A stretch of 64,000 nucleotides of DNA from assembly GCF_000023945.1 (NCBI RefSeq), contig NC_013158.1, positions 2,542,001 through 2,606,000 of the forward strand, written 5' to 3'. The notes under the pieces are model-generated. The model was given only the letters and a program-made list of their open reading frames with translations. It ran no database searches and was not told the origin of the DNA. This document shows, piece after piece, positions 37,092 through 46,864 of this stretch. The position numbers and the translations under genes are program-made. Numbering within the stretch: position 1 is the stretch's first letter; every line of letters starts with the position of its first letter. Source of the DNA: Halorhabdus utahensis DSM 12940 (GTDB lineage: Archaea; Halobacteriota; Halobacteria; Halobacteriales; Haloarculaceae).

Positions 37092-38162
37092 ATGGCCCGG
37101 TACCGCGGACTCACGCTTTCGATTTCGGTGATCGTCTCGATCTTCCTGTTCGTTCAACTCGGCGCGCTTGCGCTGGTCGATCCGTTCAAGACTGCCGGAC
37201 TCCAGGCGGTCGAGGATCCCCAGAACCCGGTCAATAGCCTGCTGTACATCGCGGCGATCCTCGTGATGACCGGCGTGATGCTCGCCGCGTTCAAGTACGA
37301 GGTCCAGTGGGCGATCCGTGGCCTGATCGTCGCGACCGGCGCGTACATCGCCCTGCTCGTGTTCTCGATCCTGCTGCCGCCCGTCGTGACGCTGCCAGTC
37401 GGGGACGGCCTCCACGGGCTTGCGTGGGTCGGCGCGATCGGCCTCGGCGTCGCACTGTACGCCTATCCGGAGTGGTACGTCATCGATGCCACGGGTGCCG
37501 TCATGGGTGCGGGAGCGGCCGGCCTGTTCGGTATCACCTTCGGTGTGTTCCCGGCCCTTGTCTTGCTCTCCGTCCTGGCTGTCTACGATGCCATCAGCGT
37601 CTACGGCACCGAACACATGCTGACGATCGCTTCGGGCGTGATGGATCTCAAAGTCCCCGTCGTACTCGTCGCGCCGATGTCCGTCGGCTACTCCTTCCGG
37701 GAGGATACGGCAGGGCTCGACGAGGAGTCCGACAATGAGCAAGCGGATCCGACTGCGGACGACGCCACCACTGAGCCGGAGGACACCGACGTAACTGCCG
37801 AATCCGGATCAGCCGAGGCTGCTGAGGGCGACAGCGCCGATCCACTCGAAGACCGTGAGGCGCTGTTCATCGGTCTCGGCGACGCGATCATTCCGACGGT
37901 GCTGGTCGCATCAGCCGCATTCTTCGCGGATGCGTCCGTTCCGACCGTCGATATCGGCGCGTTCTCGGTCGCCGTGCCCGCAGCCACTGCCGTGGTCGGG
38001 ACGTTCCTCGGGCTGGCCGTGTTGTTACGGATGGTTCTGGCCGGGCGCGCACACGCCGGGCTCCCACTGTTGAACGGTGGGGCCATCGCGGGGTACCTCG
38101 TCGGGGCACTCGCCAGCGGGATGACCCTCGTCGAGACGCTCGGACTGGGGCCGTATCTTTAG
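37092..38162 (+). CDS. Presenilin/signal-peptide-peptidase-like intramembrane aspartyl protease
   Basis: A 356-residue membrane protein with nine expected segments. The two catalytic aspartates are in VYDAISVYG (D166) and GLGDAIIPT (D264); the C-terminal PAL-like position reads GLPLLNGG. Between them an acidic cytoplasmic loop of about 50 residues (205-255) carries many Glu, Asp, Ala and Thr. Archaeal PSH proteins cut membrane peptides within the bilayer. Natural substrates in haloarchaea are unknown. It stands alone. Confidence 0.88.
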   Translation: MARYRGLTLSISVIVSIFLFVQLGALALVDPFKTAGLQAVEDPQNPVNSLLYIAAILVMTGVMLAAFKYEVQWAIRGLIVATGAYIALLVFSILLPPVVTLPVGDGLHGLAWVGAIGLGVALYAYPEWYVIDATGAVMGAGAAGLFGITFGVFPALVLLSVLAVYDAISVYGTEHMLTIASGVMDLKVPVVLVAPMSVGYSFREDTAGLDEESDNEQADPTADDATTEPEDTDVTAESGSAEAAEGDSADPLEDREALFIGLGDAIIPTVLVASAAFFADASVPTVDIGAFSVAVPAATAVVGTFLGLAVLLRMVLAGRAHAGLPLLNGGAIAGYLVGALASGMTLVETLGLGPYL

Positions 38163-38226
38163 AACCACTCAGCGTTCTCCCAATCAGAGGTACGGTGAAG
38201 CGACGTCGGCAGTGTCGCCGCTCTAT

Positions 38227-38433
38227 TCAGTCCGCGACGCCTCGCATCGCCTGCTCGGACTCTGTCTGAATCGGGGTGCGAACGAACAGTCCGTGGGCGA
38301 TGAGTCCGATCGCCACCAGTGATGCGAGTGCCATCGCCGTGAAATGCCCGATCCCTGCGCCAGTGAGCCCGCCCGCGACGCTGACCAGGACCAGCGGGAT
38401 CAGCCCCAGGACGAGGTCGTAATATTCTATCAT
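38227..38433 (-). CDS. Small two-TM membrane protein
   Basis: A 68-residue protein with two hydrophobic segments separated by a short Gly-rich turn (SVAGGLTGAGIGHF) and a charged C-terminus. It resembles small hypothetical membrane proteins common in haloarchaea. The upstream AT-rich box (38436-38446) is only a few bases before the ATG, so the promoter is unclear. Function unknown. Confidence 0.55.
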   Translation of the reverse strand: MIEYYDLVLGLIPLVLVSVAGGLTGAGIGHFTAMALASLVAIGLIAHGLFVRTPIQTESEQAMRGVAD

Positions 38434-38691
38434 GGTATATTATAATACTCATTTGAGGTCACTGAATAGTTTCCCATACCCGACTTTACAGCGTGTTATA
38501 CCACATGCAGATCCCATTTAACTTATTTTTCATGGTTCAAGCAAATATTCTCATAACTTACGCAAGCTATTTTGCGGTTGGAATAGCGACGACACTGCGT
38601 CCGAGCCCAGTCGCTCACGAGCGAACAGGCCGGCAAAAGGAACTGTCGGAACCGTCGGGCGTGGTTCGGTGCGGACGGGACGGTCGCTGTT
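38434..38691. other. Intergenic region with low-GC patch
   Basis: No supported gene. The stretch 38434-38585 is notably AT-rich for this genome. Short reading frames here lack family features and have unusual composition. It may hold the promoter of the small membrane protein gene or be a remnant of an insertion. Confidence 0.4.
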
Positions 38692-39126
38692 TCAGGTCAG
38701 CGTTCCGCCGCCGAGCCAGTACGCCACGCCTGCTCGCCAGGGGACCAGCAGGGCCAATCCGACGACGGTCGAGATGAGCAGAAAGATCGGCGAGAACGAG
38801 CCATGGAACAACGTCGTTGCTCGCAGTAACTGCCCGACCAGTGCCGCCGTGATCCAGGCCGGAACCGTCCAGGAGATCGCCCGCAGAACTGAGCGCCGGG
38901 CGTCGGTCGTATACAGACTGCCGAGCATCGAGGCGGCCAGCCAGCCGATCAGAAAGGGAAGGAAGGTTCCGACGTGTCTCCCGACGTTCCAGAGTGATTC
39001 GCCGTGGCCGTACACTGCCCCGATAAGGACGAACGCCGCGATCGCGACCAGGTCGCCGACGGCAAGGATCGCCGTCGCTCCGGAGATATCGATCCGGCTT
39101 CGGATCGTGGTGGTCACCGTACCCAT
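38692..39126 (-). CDS. DUF3054 family membrane protein
   Basis: A 144-residue protein with four hydrophobic segments, matching DUF3054: an N-terminal GATAILAVGDLVAIAAFVLIGAVYGHGES, a FLIGWLAASMLGSLY block and WTVPAWITAALVGQLLRA. No function is known. ATG 39126 is preferred to an upstream in-frame ATG at 39225, since the 33 additional residues are polar and not typical of the family; that choice is uncertain. Confidence 0.72.
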   Translation of the reverse strand: MGTVTTTIRSRIDISGATAILAVGDLVAIAAFVLIGAVYGHGESLWNVGRHVGTFLPFLIGWLAASMLGSLYTTDARRSVLRAISWTVPAWITAALVGQLLRATTLFHGSFSPIFLLISTVVGLALLVPWRAGVAYWLGGGTLT

Positions 39127-39512
39127 ATCCGGGACGTACGGTGCCGGGGACTTGGGCGTTCTCGTTTCGACTGTCGCATCCTCCTCCGAGAGGGAGCGAA
39201 CGTGAGAAGAGCGGGGTTGTCTCACGGGAGCAAGCGGGGCGCTCGGAACACTCCCATTCTACGGCCGATATGTTGTCAGTATAGAAATACTGCGCCGGCT
39301 CGCTAGTTATCAGTAGTTGAATCTACGAGCATTTAGTTCGCAACTGAGTGAGATCGCCTGTGGAGAAACGGCCTTGATGCGGCATAATACTCCGATATGT
39401 CGCCGCGGTCCCCCATTATCTCGTCTGATATTGTGGTGCAAGTGTTTATTGCTGTTGCGTGATCACTGCCATATAGGAGGTAAACGAGGCACCCAAGCCA
39501 TCGTGACATACA
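39127..39512. other. 386-bp intergenic region with a hairpin
   Basis: No gene is supported. It contains a perfect inverted repeat at 39277-39292 (CAGTAT and ATACTG arms, 4-nt loop) and a TTTATT box near 39445. An AGGAGGT run sits at about 39475, 32 bp before the small gene that follows, too far to be its ribosome-binding site. Confidence 0.4.
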
Positions 39513-39680
39513 ATGAGCGCAACGCACACGGACGATATGGCCGACCGGCAATGCCAACAGCCGGATGACCGATACGCCCAGCTGATACTCAACGAGGACA
39601 AGTGCATCATCTACGACCGGGAGAACTACACAGCCTGGGTACAGTCGTCCGTGGCGGTGTCCCCCGAGGACTACCGCTGA
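39513..39680 (+). CDS. Small acidic haloarchaeal protein (55 residues)
   Basis: A 55-residue open frame with acidic, halophilic composition. Its core reads DDRYAQLILNEDKCIIYDRENYTAWVQSS, resembling a small hypothetical protein family common in haloarchaea in which an IIYD(R)EN...AW(V/I)QS block is conserved. The composition is unlike random sequence in this genome. No promoter clearly fits the ATG. Function is unknown; some such micro-proteins are regulators, but nothing here shows that. Confidence 0.6.
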   Translation: MSATHTDDMADRQCQQPDDRYAQLILNEDKCIIYDRENYTAWVQSSVAVSPEDYR

Positions 39681-39935
39681 CGTCCCCGCCTCTTTTGGAA
39701 TCGTTCAACCGCTGAGCCGTTGGGTTGTTGATTGCCCCACTCGTCGTTCGACCGCTACGATGATGGTGACTATCGTGTATCAAGCGAGTACATGACGAAC
39801 GAGCGCGATCCGTAGGTATTCGTGTTCGAGACACCGGACTGATCGGTCCACTACTTTCCGCGAACGCGGGTAGCGCTCTCGGACCCTGTCTCCGGTGGAG
39901 TCAATCACTTTTGGCTTCCGCCCGAAGCAACCGAC

Positions 39936-40463
39936 GTGGAGTACTCCATACGCGGGTGGCCCGCCGATGGACCGACGTTGAACCTCGATCACGAGCGCTT
40001 CGCCTACGCCGGGAAGTTCGTCATCTCGACGACTGGCAAGGCCGTAGTACGGGCGGACGACGCCATCGTCGCCGCGGCCGCGTTCGACACCGATCGAACC
40101 GACGAGGACTGCCTCCGTCTCCGGTATGTGACCGTCCGCGAGGATCGACGTGGCGAGGGGATCGGGTCACGACTCCTCCGGTTCGTCGTCGAGCGAGCCC
40201 GCGAACGCGGGTACGACGAAGTGAAGGCCGGCGTCAACAACCCCGTTGCCTACGAGGCCTTTTATAAAGGTGGGCTGGCCTACACCGGCGAACAGACAGG
40301 ACTCGCCGAACTCGTCTGCTCGACGACGGCCGAGCGACGGCCCGGCCGCTATCGGGCCGGTCTCGAGGCCTATCGTGAACGCGATCTGAGTGAGACCGAT
40401 CAACGGTTCGTCGACGACCGAGCATCCGGGGGACCGCCGTCGGTGATCGACAGTCCCGAGTGA
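39936..40463 (+). CDS. GNAT-family N-acetyltransferase
   Basis: A 175-residue protein with the acetyl-CoA loop RRGEGIGSRLLRFVV following LRLRYVTVRED, then a V.NNPVAYEAFYKGGLAYTGE block that forms the acceptor side. The final 35 residues are polar and probably flexible. The acceptor is unknown. The GTG start at 39936 is supported by a CACTTTTGG box about 27 bp upstream. It lies 63 bp before fen1. Confidence 0.78.
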   Translation: MEYSIRGWPADGPTLNLDHERFAYAGKFVISTTGKAVVRADDAIVAAAAFDTDRTDEDCLRLRYVTVREDRRGEGIGSRLLRFVVERARERGYDEVKAGVNNPVAYEAFYKGGLAYTGEQTGLAELVCSTTAERRPGRYRAGLEAYRERDLSETDQRFVDDRASGGPPSVIDSPE

Positions 40464-40526
40464 ACGCGGACAGCCGCCCGTCGGGTGGCGGGGGATTCAA
40501 ACCACTCAGGTGCCTACTGGACGGTC

Positions 40527-41507
40527 ATGGGAAACGCCGATCTCCGGGATATCGCCGTCATCGAGGACGTCAGCTTTGACGTGTTGGAGGGCTCGGTCGT
40601 CGCCGTCGACGCCCACAACTGGCTGTATCGGTATCTCACGACCACGGTCAAGTGGACGAACGACGACATCTATACGACTGCGGACGGAACGGAAGTCGCC
40701 AATCTTGTCGGCGTCGTCCAGGGCCTGCCGAAGTTTTTCGAGGCCGACGTCACGCCCGTGTTCGTCTTCGACGGCGCAGTCACGGACCTCAAGGACGACG
40801 AGGTACAGCGTCGGCGCGAGCAGCGCGAACAGTACGAGGACCAACTCGAAGACGCTCGCGAAGCGGGTGACGCGGTCCGGGTAGCCCGTCTCGAATCCCG
40901 GACCCAGCGACTCACCGACGTCATTCTGGAGACGACTCGTGAACTCCTCGCGCTGCTCGACGTGCCGACCGTCGACGCCCCAGCCGAGGGGGAAGCGCAA
41001 GCCGCCCACATGGCCCGGCGGGGCGATGTTGACTACGTTGGCACCGAAGACTACGACGCCCTCCTCTTTGGCGCACCCTTCACGCTCCGGCAACTCACCA
41101 GTTCTGGTGACCCCGAGCTGATGGACTTCGAGGCGACGCTTGCGGAACACGACCTCTCCTGGGAGCAACTCGTCGACGTCGCCCTGCTCTGTGGGACGGA
41201 CTTCAACGATGGTGTCCGGGGTTACGGCCCCAAGACAGCGGTCAAAGCCGTTCGCGAGCACGGCGATCTCTGGGGCGTCAGCGAGAACGAGGACGTCTAC
41301 GTCGAGAACGCCGATCGGATCCGCGAGCTGTTTCTCGATCCCGCCGTCACCGAGGAGTATACCATCGAGACGAGTATCGACCCTGATCTGGCAGCCGCCC
41401 GCGAGTTCGTCACCGACCAGTGGGCGGTCGACGCCGAGGAAGTCGCTCGCGGGTTCGAACGGATCGAATCGTCGGTCGTCCAGACGGGCCTGGAAGACTG
41501 GACCTGA
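40527..41507 (+). CDS. fen: Flap endonuclease 1
   Basis: A 326-residue structure-specific nuclease that removes 5' flaps during Okazaki-fragment maturation and repair. N-terminal [14 protein letters not shown], internal [31 protein letters not shown] and [19 protein letters not shown] hold the seven acidic metal ligands and the helical H2TH region. A PCNA-binding tail is not obvious, but the last residues ([11 protein letters not shown]) may serve. The ATG at 40527 matches the conserved [10 protein letters not shown] start. Confidence 0.93.
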   Translation: MGNADLRDIAVIEDVSFDVLEGSVVAVDAHNWLYRYLTTTVKWTNDDIYTTADGTEVANLVGVVQGLPKFFEADVTPVFVFDGAVTDLKDDEVQRRREQREQYEDQLEDAREAGDAVRVARLESRTQRLTDVILETTRELLALLDVPTVDAPAEGEAQAAHMARRGDVDYVGTEDYDALLFGAPFTLRQLTSSGDPELMDFEATLAEHDLSWEQLVDVALLCGTDFNDGVRGYGPKTAVKAVREHGDLWGVSENEDVYVENADRIRELFLDPAVTEEYTIETSIDPDLAAAREFVTDQWAVDAEEVARGFERIESSVVQTGLEDWT

Positions 41508-41540
41508 CTCCAACTGGTCCAGTCATCCGCCCGGGACCAC

Positions 41541-43127
41541 TCACAGCGAAACCGAACTCGAGTGCCAGCCGGCCGAGCCACTCGGGTGAGGCGGTGCCGT
41601 CTGGCTGGTCTGACGAGTTCCCTCGCCGTCAGTGGCCCGCACGACCGCGTCCAGTGGCCCCGCATCCGGGCGGTCCACGACGAGTTGCCACCGCCGCCAG
41701 GCGTGTGGTGAGATCGGCGCTTCGAGGTCCGCGTCGGTCCAGGTCTCGCCGCCGTCGAGGCTCACCTCGACGCCCTCGATCCCGCGGGTGCCAGCATACG
41801 CGACGCCGCCGATCCCGACGCGATCGCCACGTCGTTGGATCGCCCGGATATACGAGAGTGTGTTGACGACTGCCTCCTCGTCCCAGCCGCGCTGGTCCCA
41901 GTATGCGGTGTGGTCGCTGTCCGCGAGTTCGATCTCCGTGACCCACTTCGTCGACTTCATCCCGTATCGACCCGGGATGAGCAATCGAACCGGAAAGCCG
42001 TGTGCACGGGGCAACGCCTTGCCGTCCATGCCGACCGCCAGGATGATGTCGTCACGATCACGGACGACCGACCACGGGATCGCCTCGGAGTAACCGTCTC
42101 TGGCGTGTGTGACGACGTCGACCGCGTCGTCGGTGACGTTCGCCTCCGCGAGCAGTCTCCGGACTGGAATCCCGATCCAATCAGTGGTCCCGATCAGGTC
42201 GCCGCCGACCTCGTTGGAGATACACAGCGTCGTGACGGTCAGTTCCCGACGGTCGGGGTGCTTCCGGAGCGTCTCGTAGGCGAAATCGATCTCGTCGTCG
42301 ACGGCACCCCTGATCGCGAGCGCCCAGTTCTCGGTATTGACCTTCGGTGCGGAGATGTTTTTGTCGACCACGAAGTGATCCGCGGCACTCTGACTCTGTG
42401 GGGGCATCCCCGCGAAGTCGAACGCGAAGTCGGTCTCGTCGTTCGAGAGTGACACCACGACTCCCTCGCTCGATCGCCGGGATTCAATGGCAGCTTCGTC
42501 ACGTGCCCCTCTCGTGGTCGGCGTGGTCGTCCCGGTTTCGGTCTTCTCTTCGAGTTCGAGCGGTTCGCCCGGCTGTGGGCCACCCTTTGGGACTGGCTGG
42601 CCGATGAGTCTGGCGACCGCTCCCCCCGCAACTACCGCGCTGATTCCACCACCGATCCTGCCGAGTGCTCGCCGCCGCCCGATTGACGCGCGCGTTCCTG
42701 TGTATATCCACCAGACCATACCCGGACCCGTCAGCGCAATACCCGAGGCAAGCAGCCACCGGGTCGAGACCCCGCCCGCTGCCAGGTAGAAGCCCCCCGC
42801 CGTCGCGATCGTCGCCGTGACTGCGGTGCTCCGTAGCACTCGGCTCCGCTGGCGTCGGGAAACCTCGACTCTGTCGCCGATCGCGCCGACGATGCCGGCC
42901 GCGATGACGATGCCCACACCGACGCCGGCGACGAGTACCGTCTGGGCGGCAACGCCGAAGGTTTCGATCGCCCACGTCGCCAGCGAGCCTGGTGCCGTCT
43001 CGATGACGGTCTGGGAGATGACTAACAGCGGGTCCGAGCCGACAAGCGGCCGCGCCGCCACCATCGCCAGCACCCATGCAATGGCGCCAGCGGTCCAGGC
43101 GAACTCGCCTGTCGTGTTCTGTGGCAT
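41541..43127 (-). CDS. Membrane-anchored molybdopterin oxidoreductase (sulfite oxidase-like)
   Basis: A 528-residue protein. The first 165 residues contain about five transmembrane segments; an acidic linker follows; residues about 255-528 form a sulfite-oxidase/YedY-like molybdopterin domain with the molybdenum ligand C302 in TLCISNEVGGD, then RAHGFPVRLLIPGRYGMKSTKW and the dimerisation-like EVSLDGGETWTDAD. Substrate unknown. The start ATG 43127 is chosen because residues before it are not hydrophobic. No heme or cytochrome partner gene is adjacent, so the electron acceptor is unclear. Confidence 0.85.
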   Translation of the reverse strand: MPQNTTGEFAWTAGAIAWVLAMVAARPLVGSDPLLVISQTVIETAPGSLATWAIETFGVAAQTVLVAGVGVGIVIAAGIVGAIGDRVEVSRRQRSRVLRSTAVTATIATAGGFYLAAGGVSTRWLLASGIALTGPGMVWWIYTGTRASIGRRRALGRIGGGISAVVAGGAVARLIGQPVPKGGPQPGEPLELEEKTETGTTTPTTRGARDEAAIESRRSSEGVVVSLSNDETDFAFDFAGMPPQSQSAADHFVVDKNISAPKVNTENWALAIRGAVDDEIDFAYETLRKHPDRRELTVTTLCISNEVGGDLIGTTDWIGIPVRRLLAEANVTDDAVDVVTHARDGYSEAIPWSVVRDRDDIILAVGMDGKALPRAHGFPVRLLIPGRYGMKSTKWVTEIELADSDHTAYWDQRGWDEEAVVNTLSYIRAIQRRGDRVGIGGVAYAGTRGIEGVEVSLDGGETWTDADLEAPISPHAWRRWQLVVDRPDAGPLDAVVRATDGEGTRQTSQTAPPHPSGSAGWHSSSVSL

Positions 43128-43273
43128 ACGGTCACACAGGACTACGTGTGCTAATGCCTTGGGTAACCGGCGATACCGCGGGAACGCATCGCTCGCGGCC
43201 GACAACGAGTCGAAAACAAATGCACGAACGCGACGAACGTCAGACCCAAAATACGAGCGACTGCGTCGTCGAG

Positions 43274-44077
43274 TTAGAGGTCGCTCTCGAAGTCCGAGAG
43301 CGAGTAGGCCGGCTTCGCACCGCGGCGATCGAGCGTCTCGTTGGCGAGCAGCCAGTAGACGACGCTCAGTGCCTTCCGTCCCTTGTTGTTGGTCGGGACG
43401 ATCAGGTCGACGTTGCCCGTCGTGTTGTTGGAGTCACACATCGCGATGACCGGGATGCCGACCGTGATGGCCTCCTTGACGGCCTGGGCGTCACCGATCG
43501 GGTCGGTCACGACCACGACGTCCGGCTCGATGTAGCCGTCGTAATCCGGGTTGGTGAGCGTTCCGGGGATGAACCGGCCGGTCCGGGCGCGTGCGCCAAC
43601 GGCGTCGGCGAACTTCTCGGCCGGGAAGCGACCGTACTGCCGGGAGGAGGCGACCAGGATCTGCTCGGGCTCGTAATTGGCCAGGAAGTCCGCGGCGGTG
43701 CGGATGCGCTGGTCGGTCATGCTCACGTCGAGCACGTACAGCCCGTCGGTCCGGACACGGTGGATGAACCGGTCCATGTCGCTGGTCTTCTGCTGGGTCC
43801 CGATGTGAACCCCGGCCGAGAGGTAATCGTCGACCGGAATCAGCAGGTCAGCCTCCGATCGCTCGTCCGGCATGACGTTCTCATCGAGCTGGGCCGGACT
43901 CTCTTCGGCCGCGTCGTCCGTTCCAGCGTCGTCCTGTGCCCCAACCTCGTCGTCGCCCGACGGCTCCGCGTCGTCCGCCTCGGGCGCGCTCTCCTCGGTC
44001 ACCACGCCGGCGTCATCGGCGGGCTCCGAGGCGGCGTCGGTCTCGTCTGCCTCGATGTCACTTTCCTCGTCGCTCAT
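43274..44077 (-). CDS. rpsB: 30S ribosomal protein uS2
   Basis: A 267-residue small-subunit protein. Residues 1-78 are a very acidic extension (Glu/Asp/Ala) before the conserved core [35 protein letters not shown]. The core also shows the PGTLTNP and [11 protein letters not shown] blocks. It is the last gene of the long ribosomal/RNA-polymerase operon; its start overlaps the enolase stop by 4 bp. Confidence 0.95.
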   Translation of the reverse strand: MSDEESDIEADETDAASEPADDAGVVTEESAPEADDAEPSGDDEVGAQDDAGTDDAAEESPAQLDENVMPDERSEADLLIPVDDYLSAGVHIGTQQKTSDMDRFIHRVRTDGLYVLDVSMTDQRIRTAADFLANYEPEQILVASSRQYGRFPAEKFADAVGARARTGRFIPGTLTNPDYDGYIEPDVVVVTDPIGDAQAVKEAITVGIPVIAMCDSNNTTGNVDLIVPTNNKGRKALSVVYWLLANETLDRRGAKPAYSLSDFESDL

Positions 44078-45279
44078 GCGTTCTCTTCGATCCTGATGAG
44101 TTCGTTCAGCTTGGCCGTCCGCTCGCCGGCCACCGTCCCCGTCTTGATGTAGGGGGCGGCCGCGCCGACGGCCAGGTGGGCAATCGTCGTATCCTCGGTC
44201 TCGCCCGAACGGTGGGAGACGACCGACTGGATGCCGTTCTTCGATCCGAGTTCGATCGCGTCGACGGCGTCGGTCAGCGTCCCGATCTGGTTGGGCTTGA
44301 TGAGGATGGAGTTCGACGAGCCCAGGTCGATCCCTTCCTGGAGGCGCTCGACGTTCGTCACGTACAGATCGTCACCGCAGATCAGCGTCTGGTCACCGAC
44401 GCGCTCGGTGAGTTCGGCGAAGGCCTCGAAGTCGTTCTCGTCGAGGGGGTCCTCGACGTAGGCCATGTCGTACTCCTCGACCATCTCGACGACGTAGTCG
44501 ATCTGCTCCTGGGTGGTCCGGTCGGGCTCGCCCTCGTACTCGTAGACGCCTTCCTCGGCGTCGTACATCTCGGCGGCGGCCATGTCCAGCCCGAAGCTGA
44601 TCTCGAAGCCGCGCTCGTCGCTGATCCGGTCGGTCGCCTCGGCGACGACCTCGAAGGCCTCGTCGTCGCCGATCGGCGGGGCCCACGCGCCCTCGTCGCC
44701 CTTGTTGACGGGCACGCCGCGACCCTCGAGGATCTCGCTGATCTCGGCGTGGACCTCGGCGTTGGCGAAGATGGCCTCCGTCACGCTCGGTGCGCCGACG
44801 GGTGCCGAGAGGAACTCCTGGATGTTGGTCGCCTCCTCGGCGTGCTCGCCACCGCCGACGACGTTGCCCAGCGGGGTCGGGAACTGATCGCCGCGGAAGG
44901 TGCCACCGAGGTGCTGATAGAGTGGCGCACCCAGGACGTCGGCACCGGCCTTCGCGGCGGCCATCGAAATGGCGACCGCGGAGTTCGCGCCGATCTCCGA
45001 GAAGTTGTCGGTGCCGTCGGCGGCGTGCAGTGCCGCGTCGACGGATCGCTGATCGCCGGCGTAGACCTCGCCCTCGAGTCGGGGGACGGCCAGGTCGCGG
45101 GCGTTCGCGATCGCCTCGCTCGGCGGGAGTTCGATCGCTTCGTGCTCGCCGGTGGAGGCACCGCTCGGTGCGGCAGCGCGACCGAAGCCACCGCTCTCGG
45201 TGGTGACGTCGGCTTCGACAGTCGGGTTGCCTCGTGAGTCCAGTACGCGTCGGAGTGTTACGTTCGTGATTAGCGTCAT
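44074..45279 (-). CDS. eno: Enolase
   Basis: A 401-residue glycolytic enzyme converting 2-phosphoglycerate to phosphoenolpyruvate. Active-site blocks are [63 protein letters not shown] and [11 protein letters not shown], supplying the Mg ligands and catalytic Lys. It is embedded in the ribosomal operon 2 bp after rpoK and overlaps rpsB, an arrangement shared by many haloarchaea. Confidence 0.96.
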   Translation of the reverse strand: MTLITNVTLRRVLDSRGNPTVEADVTTESGGFGRAAAPSGASTGEHEAIELPPSEAIANARDLAVPRLEGEVYAGDQRSVDAALHAADGTDNFSEIGANSAVAISMAAAKAGADVLGAPLYQHLGGTFRGDQFPTPLGNVVGGGEHAEEATNIQEFLSAPVGAPSVTEAIFANAEVHAEISEILEGRGVPVNKGDEGAWAPPIGDDEAFEVVAEATDRISDERGFEISFGLDMAAAEMYDAEEGVYEYEGEPDRTTQEQIDYVVEMVEEYDMAYVEDPLDENDFEAFAELTERVGDQTLICGDDLYVTNVERLQEGIDLGSSNSILIKPNQIGTLTDAVDAIELGSKNGIQSVVSHRSGETEDTTIAHLAVGAAAPYIKTGTVAGERTAKLNELIRIEENA

Positions 45280-45281
45280 TG

Positions 45282-45458
45282 TTAGTTACCTCGATTGACC
45301 GTAAACGGCAGGACACCAGCGTCGTACTCCTCGGCCGCGATGAGGATCGGCTGGGTCTGATCGGTGTCGATCAGTACCGGTGCACCGTATGCCACCTGCA
45401 GCGCTCTGGCACCGAGAATCCGGGCCTTTTCGTAGCGGTTGTATTGTTCGTTCGGCAT
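45282..45458 (-). CDS. rpoK: RNA polymerase subunit K (Rpb6 homologue)
   Basis: A 58-residue subunit that stabilises the polymerase core. [25 protein letters not shown] is the conserved Rpb6/omega fold. Its ATG shares one base with the rpoN stop (TAATG), indicating coupling. Too short for many automated callers, but the fit to the family and its position between rpoN and eno are firm. Confidence 0.95.
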   Translation of the reverse strand: MPNEQYNRYEKARILGARALQVAYGAPVLIDTDQTQPILIAAEEYDAGVLPFTVNRGN

Positions 45459-45652
45459 TATTGGTAGGGGGAAACCACGTCGACCAGGTCCTCGTGGGAG
45501 ACGAGCATCCGGCGACAGCAGTGTCGATCGACGCCGAGTTCGTCGAGCACTGCCTCGGGATCCTCCTCGCCCTCTCGAGCCCGTTCTTTGAATTCCTCCC
45601 ACTCGTTGCCGATCACAGTGCCACAGGTGAAACATCGAACCGGTATCATCAT
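45458..45652 (-). CDS. rpoN: RNA polymerase subunit N (Rpb10 homologue)
   Basis: A 64-residue zinc-binding polymerase subunit. [14 protein letters not shown] gives C7 and C10, and the tandem C45-C46 in RHCCRRML completes the zinc site. Two consecutive ATGs (45652, 45649) can start it. It follows rpsI by 14 bp and overlaps rpoK by one base. Confidence 0.95.
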   Translation of the reverse strand: MMIPVRCFTCGTVIGNEWEEFKERAREGEEDPEAVLDELGVDRHCCRRMLVSHEDLVDVVSPYQ

Positions 45653-45666
45653 AACGTGTGGTCACC

Positions 45667-46065
45667 TCAGCGGTAAGATTTTTGGTATCGGGCGCGGGCA
45701 CCAGGGCCGCCCCACTTCTTGGGCTCGCTCTGGCGCACGTCGTTGACCAAAAGCGAGCGATCGAACGCCATGTAGGCGTCCCGGAGTTCCGCGTCGTTGG
45801 TGTGCTGGACGAGTCCACGGGCGATGGCCGTCCGGATGGCATCGGCCTGTCCCATCACGCCGCCGCCTTCGACAGTCACGTCGATGTCGACGTTCTCGCG
45901 GAGATCGTCGTCGGCGATGCGGAACGGTTCGAGCATCTTGAGTTTCGCCAGCTCCGGGTCGATGAGTTCGACCGGGCGGGAATCGATCCGAATCCGCCCG
46001 CCGCCGTCCGACACTGTCGCGCGGGCGACTGCCGTCTTCTTCTTGCCTGACGTGTTCGTTACCAT
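45667..46065 (-). CDS. rpsI: 30S ribosomal protein uS9
   Basis: A 132-residue protein. [12 protein letters not shown] at the start, [22 protein letters not shown] in the middle and the C-terminal [17 protein letters not shown] tail, which reaches the decoding site, are the family features. It overlaps the uL13 gene by 7 bp. Confidence 0.96.
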   Translation of the reverse strand: MVTNTSGKKKTAVARATVSDGGGRIRIDSRPVELIDPELAKLKMLEPFRIADDDLRENVDIDVTVEGGGVMGQADAIRTAIARGLVQHTNDAELRDAYMAFDRSLLVNDVRQSEPKKWGGPGARARYQKSYR

Positions 46066-46499
46066 GTTACGTTCGCTCCGAGATCTTCCGACAGTTCGCC
46101 CAGTTGGACGAACTTGATGTTCGACAGTCGATCCAGTGACGTGCCCTCGAGGACGTCCGGTTCGTCTTCCTCGTAGGGGTTGCCCAGATACACACGGACG
46201 TTCTCCAGCGCCTCACGACCGCGTGGCTTCTTGTAGGGGAGCATGCCCCGAATCGCACGCTTGAAGATCCCGTCCGGGCGCGTGGGGTAGGCCGGCCCCC
46301 GGTCGGAGCCGACGTCGGTCCGGGTCTTGTACGTCCCGTAGACGTCATCATCGCTGCCGGTGATGACCGCCCGCTCGGCGTTGACGACGGCGATCGTTTC
46401 GCCGTCGAGTGCGCGCTCGGCCACCTGGCTCGCGACGCGACCCATGATGCAGTCACGGGCGTCGACGACGACGTCCGCATCGATGGTTGCGATACTCAT
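46059..46499 (-). CDS. rplM: 50S ribosomal protein uL13
   Basis: A 146-residue large-subunit protein. [18 protein letters not shown] and VINAERAV-like [12 protein letters not shown], followed by [22 protein letters not shown], are the conserved rRNA-binding blocks. It overlaps the eL18 gene by 4 bp at its start and rpsI by 7 bp at its end. Confidence 0.96.
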   Translation of the reverse strand: MSIATIDADVVVDARDCIMGRVASQVAERALDGETIAVVNAERAVITGSDDDVYGTYKTRTDVGSDRGPAYPTRPDGIFKRAIRGMLPYKKPRGREALENVRVYLGNPYEEDEPDVLEGTSLDRLSNIKFVQLGELSEDLGANVTW

Positions 46500-46846
46500 C
46501 GGATCACCCGTACGTTCGAACCGTCCGGATTGTCTTCGAGTGCCTGTTCGACTCTCAGTGTCTCGCCGACCTGGTCGATCTTCCGCTCGGCCGTCGACGA
46601 AAAGTCGACGGCGGCGACGGTAACGTCCTTCTGCAGGACGCCGCTGCCGAGAACCTTCCCGGGAACGACCACGGTTTCGTCCTCCTGGGCGTATCGCTCG
46701 ATGCGACCCAGGTTGACCTCCGCGTGGGTCCGTCGGGGTTTCTCTAAGCGCTCGGCGACGTCGCTCCAGACGTCACCGCCGCCGTCGCGGGCGACCGACT
46801 TCAAGTCGGCAATGAGACTACGCAGTCTCGGATTTGTTTTACTCAT
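46496..46846 (-). CDS. rpl18e: 50S ribosomal protein eL18
   Basis: A 116-residue archaeal/eukaryotic ribosomal protein. [44 protein letters not shown] and [13 protein letters not shown] identify it. ATG 46846 is chosen rather than a distant in-frame start that would run into tRNA-Leu. It opens the eL18-uL13-uS9 part of the operon, 18 bp after the tRNA. Confidence 0.95.
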   Translation of the reverse strand: MSKTNPRLRSLIADLKSVARDGGGDVWSDVAERLEKPRRTHAEVNLGRIERYAQEDETVVVPGKVLGSGVLQKDVTVAAVDFSSTAERKIDQVGETLRVEQALEDNPDGSNVRVIR

Positions 46847-46864
46847 GACGTCCCTCCTGAAAAG

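Noticed and set aside
38493-38777. 94-residue open frame on the plus strand
   Set aside because: Unusual composition, no family similarity, and it runs antisense into the DUF3054 gene.
39317-39568. 83-residue open frame overlapping the 55-residue gene
   Set aside because: Cys/Arg-rich, not acidic, and in a different frame from the better-supported small gene.
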